A stretch of DNA of 5,550 bases, taken from NCBI GenBank assembly GCA_017419895.1, contig JAFOKI010000110.1:1-5550 (forward strand). The letters are read 5' to 3'. Below, in pieces: positions 4,853-5,550 of this stretch. Under the pieces are notes generated by a model, which did no database searches, was not told the origin of the DNA, and saw only the letters and a list, made by a program, of their open reading frames with translations. Source of the DNA: Eubacterium sp. (GTDB lineage: Bacteria > Bacillota > Clostridia > Peptostreptococcales > Anaerovoracaceae). How positions within the stretch are numbered: the first letter of the stretch is position 1; each line of letters starts with the position of its first letter. The position numbers were made by a program, and so were the translations under genes.

Positions 4853-5550
4853 AGTGCCTCCGCGACTTTGATCATTATTGCGCACTCCATGCGCTTTCTG
4901 AATATCCTGCAGCCGTACTCGTAGATACCCGTTATGCTGCCGCTTCCGTGGTACGCGTTTGCCGCGCAGCCGCCCGAGCAGTAGAGTCTGGCCCAGCAGT
5001 CTCTGCACTCCTCACGCGCGTACACATTGCACATCTTGAACTCGTCGCGTATCCCGGGCTTTGTTATCCCGTTCCAGATATCGCCCATCTTGAACTCATC
5101 CTCGCCTACAAACTGATGGCATGGGAAAAGATCTCCCCAGGGCGTCACCGCGAAATACTCGGTACCGGATCCGCATCCCGATATTCTCTTATATATACAA
5201 GGCCCGCCCGCGAGATCCAGCATGTAGTGATAGAACACTATCGGTCTGCCTTCCTTCTCGCGCTCGAGCATGAACTCAGCGAGCTCCTCATACTGTCTGC
5301 ATATTGTCGGAAGATCCTCTTCCGTCAGCGCATACGGCTCGTCAGGCGAACAGACGACAGGCTCAAGCGACAGCCTGTCGAACCCGAGATCGGCCATATG
5401 TCTTAAGTCTTCCATGAAATCGGTATTCGCGTGCGTGAAAGTCCCGCGCATGTAGTATTCTTTATCTCCGCGTTCCTTCACGAACTTCTGGAATTTCGGC
5501 ACGATAATATCGTAGCTCCCGCGTCCGTCCGGGAAACGGCGGAGCCTGTC
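4849..5550 (-). CDS. scfB: Radical SAM/SPASM SCIFF-peptide maturase, C-terminal part (5' end beyond window)
   Basis: The last 233 residues of a maturase that installs thioether bridges in the SCIFF ('six cysteines in forty-five residues') peptide. The frame is open to the right edge. The SAM-cluster CxxxCxxC, in the N-terminal half of such enzymes, is outside the window. Visible are the end of the radical SAM barrel (YDIIVPKFQKFV, 13-24; YYMRGTFTHANTDF, 32-45; LSLEPVV, 60-66) and a cysteine-rich SPASM domain for two auxiliary Fe-S clusters: C118, C126, C144 (FPCHQFVGE), C174, the C182-x2-C185-x5-C191-x3-C195 block (CRDCWARLYCSGGC) and C214. The ending ECAIMIK is typical of the family. Assignment rests on remembered family features, chiefly CHQFVGE, CNVYAREECRDCWA and CSGGCAANAY. 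The SCIFF precursor gene (scfA) is normally just upstream, here beyond 5550. The stop overlaps the rluB start. Confidence 0.9.
   Translation of the reverse strand, partial: DRLRRFPDGRGSYDIIVPKFQKFVKERGDKEYYMRGTFTHANTDFMEDLRHMADLGFDRLSLEPVVCSPDEPYALTEEDLPTICRQYEELAEFMLEREKEGRPIVFYHYMLDLAGGPCIYKRISGCGSGTEYFAVTPWGDLFPCHQFVGEDEFKMGDIWNGITKPGIRDEFKMCNVYAREECRDCWARLYCSGGCAANAYHGSGSITGIYEYGCRIFRKRMECAIMIKVAEAL

Noticed and set aside
4853..5008. 52-codon upstream extension of rluB
   Set aside because: It overlaps scfB in another frame, lacks similarity to the S4 domain, and the ATG at 4852 has GGAGG before it and starts the canonical MRINKYIAQ motif.

Overview
This 5.55 kb window looks like chromosomal DNA from a low-to-mid GC Gram-positive anaerobe, most likely class Clostridia. 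The clearest pointer is the C-terminal half of a SCIFF-peptide maturase at the right edge, a radical SAM family that is almost a hallmark of Clostridia. A zinc-ribbon/one-membrane-helix/repeat-domain protein of a Firmicutes type at the left edge and GAGG-type ribosome binding sites agree. All recognisable genes are on the minus strand, so transcription runs from right to left.

Right block (5550 to 2867): the 3' part of scfB (radical SAM/SPASM maturase) overlaps the start of rluB (23S rRNA pseudouridine synthase, S4 domain) in an ATGA stop/start. rluB is followed 54 bp later by a 408-residue soluble protein that I do not recognise. The 54 bp are exactly filled by a 17-codon reading frame whose ATG overlaps the rluB stop (TGATG) and whose TAA lies one base before the next ATG, so a coupled chain of up to four reading frames is possible. 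A weak hairpin after the 408-residue gene may end this unit.

Middle spacer (2866 to 2607): about 260 bp at roughly 32% GC, clearly more AT-rich than its neighbours. It carries six copies of TTGAAA in both orientations, a 9-bp inverted repeat, a 12-bp palindrome, an 11-bp direct repeat and one perfect DnaA box (TTATCCACA). It must hold the promoter and control region of alaX, but I can point only to a weak promoter candidate.

Left block (2606 to 1): alaX encodes a full-length AlaX-L type alanyl-tRNA editing protein with intact zinc ligands and a C-terminal DHHA1 domain. After a short gap with a near-consensus sigma-A promoter and a TGTTCA-N7-TGAACA inverted repeat at the predicted transcription start comes a membrane protein running off the left edge: zinc ribbon inside, Pro/Gln-rich linker, one transmembrane helix, then two diverged extracellular repeat domains.

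The genes do not form one obvious pathway. rluB and alaX both serve translation (ribosome modification, removal of mischarged tRNA-Ala), scfB makes a modified peptide, and the left-edge protein belongs to the cell envelope. I see no RNA genes, CRISPR array, insertion sequence or phage genes. The parts least explained by known families are the 408-residue protein, the mini-ORF before it, and the repeat-dense spacer.
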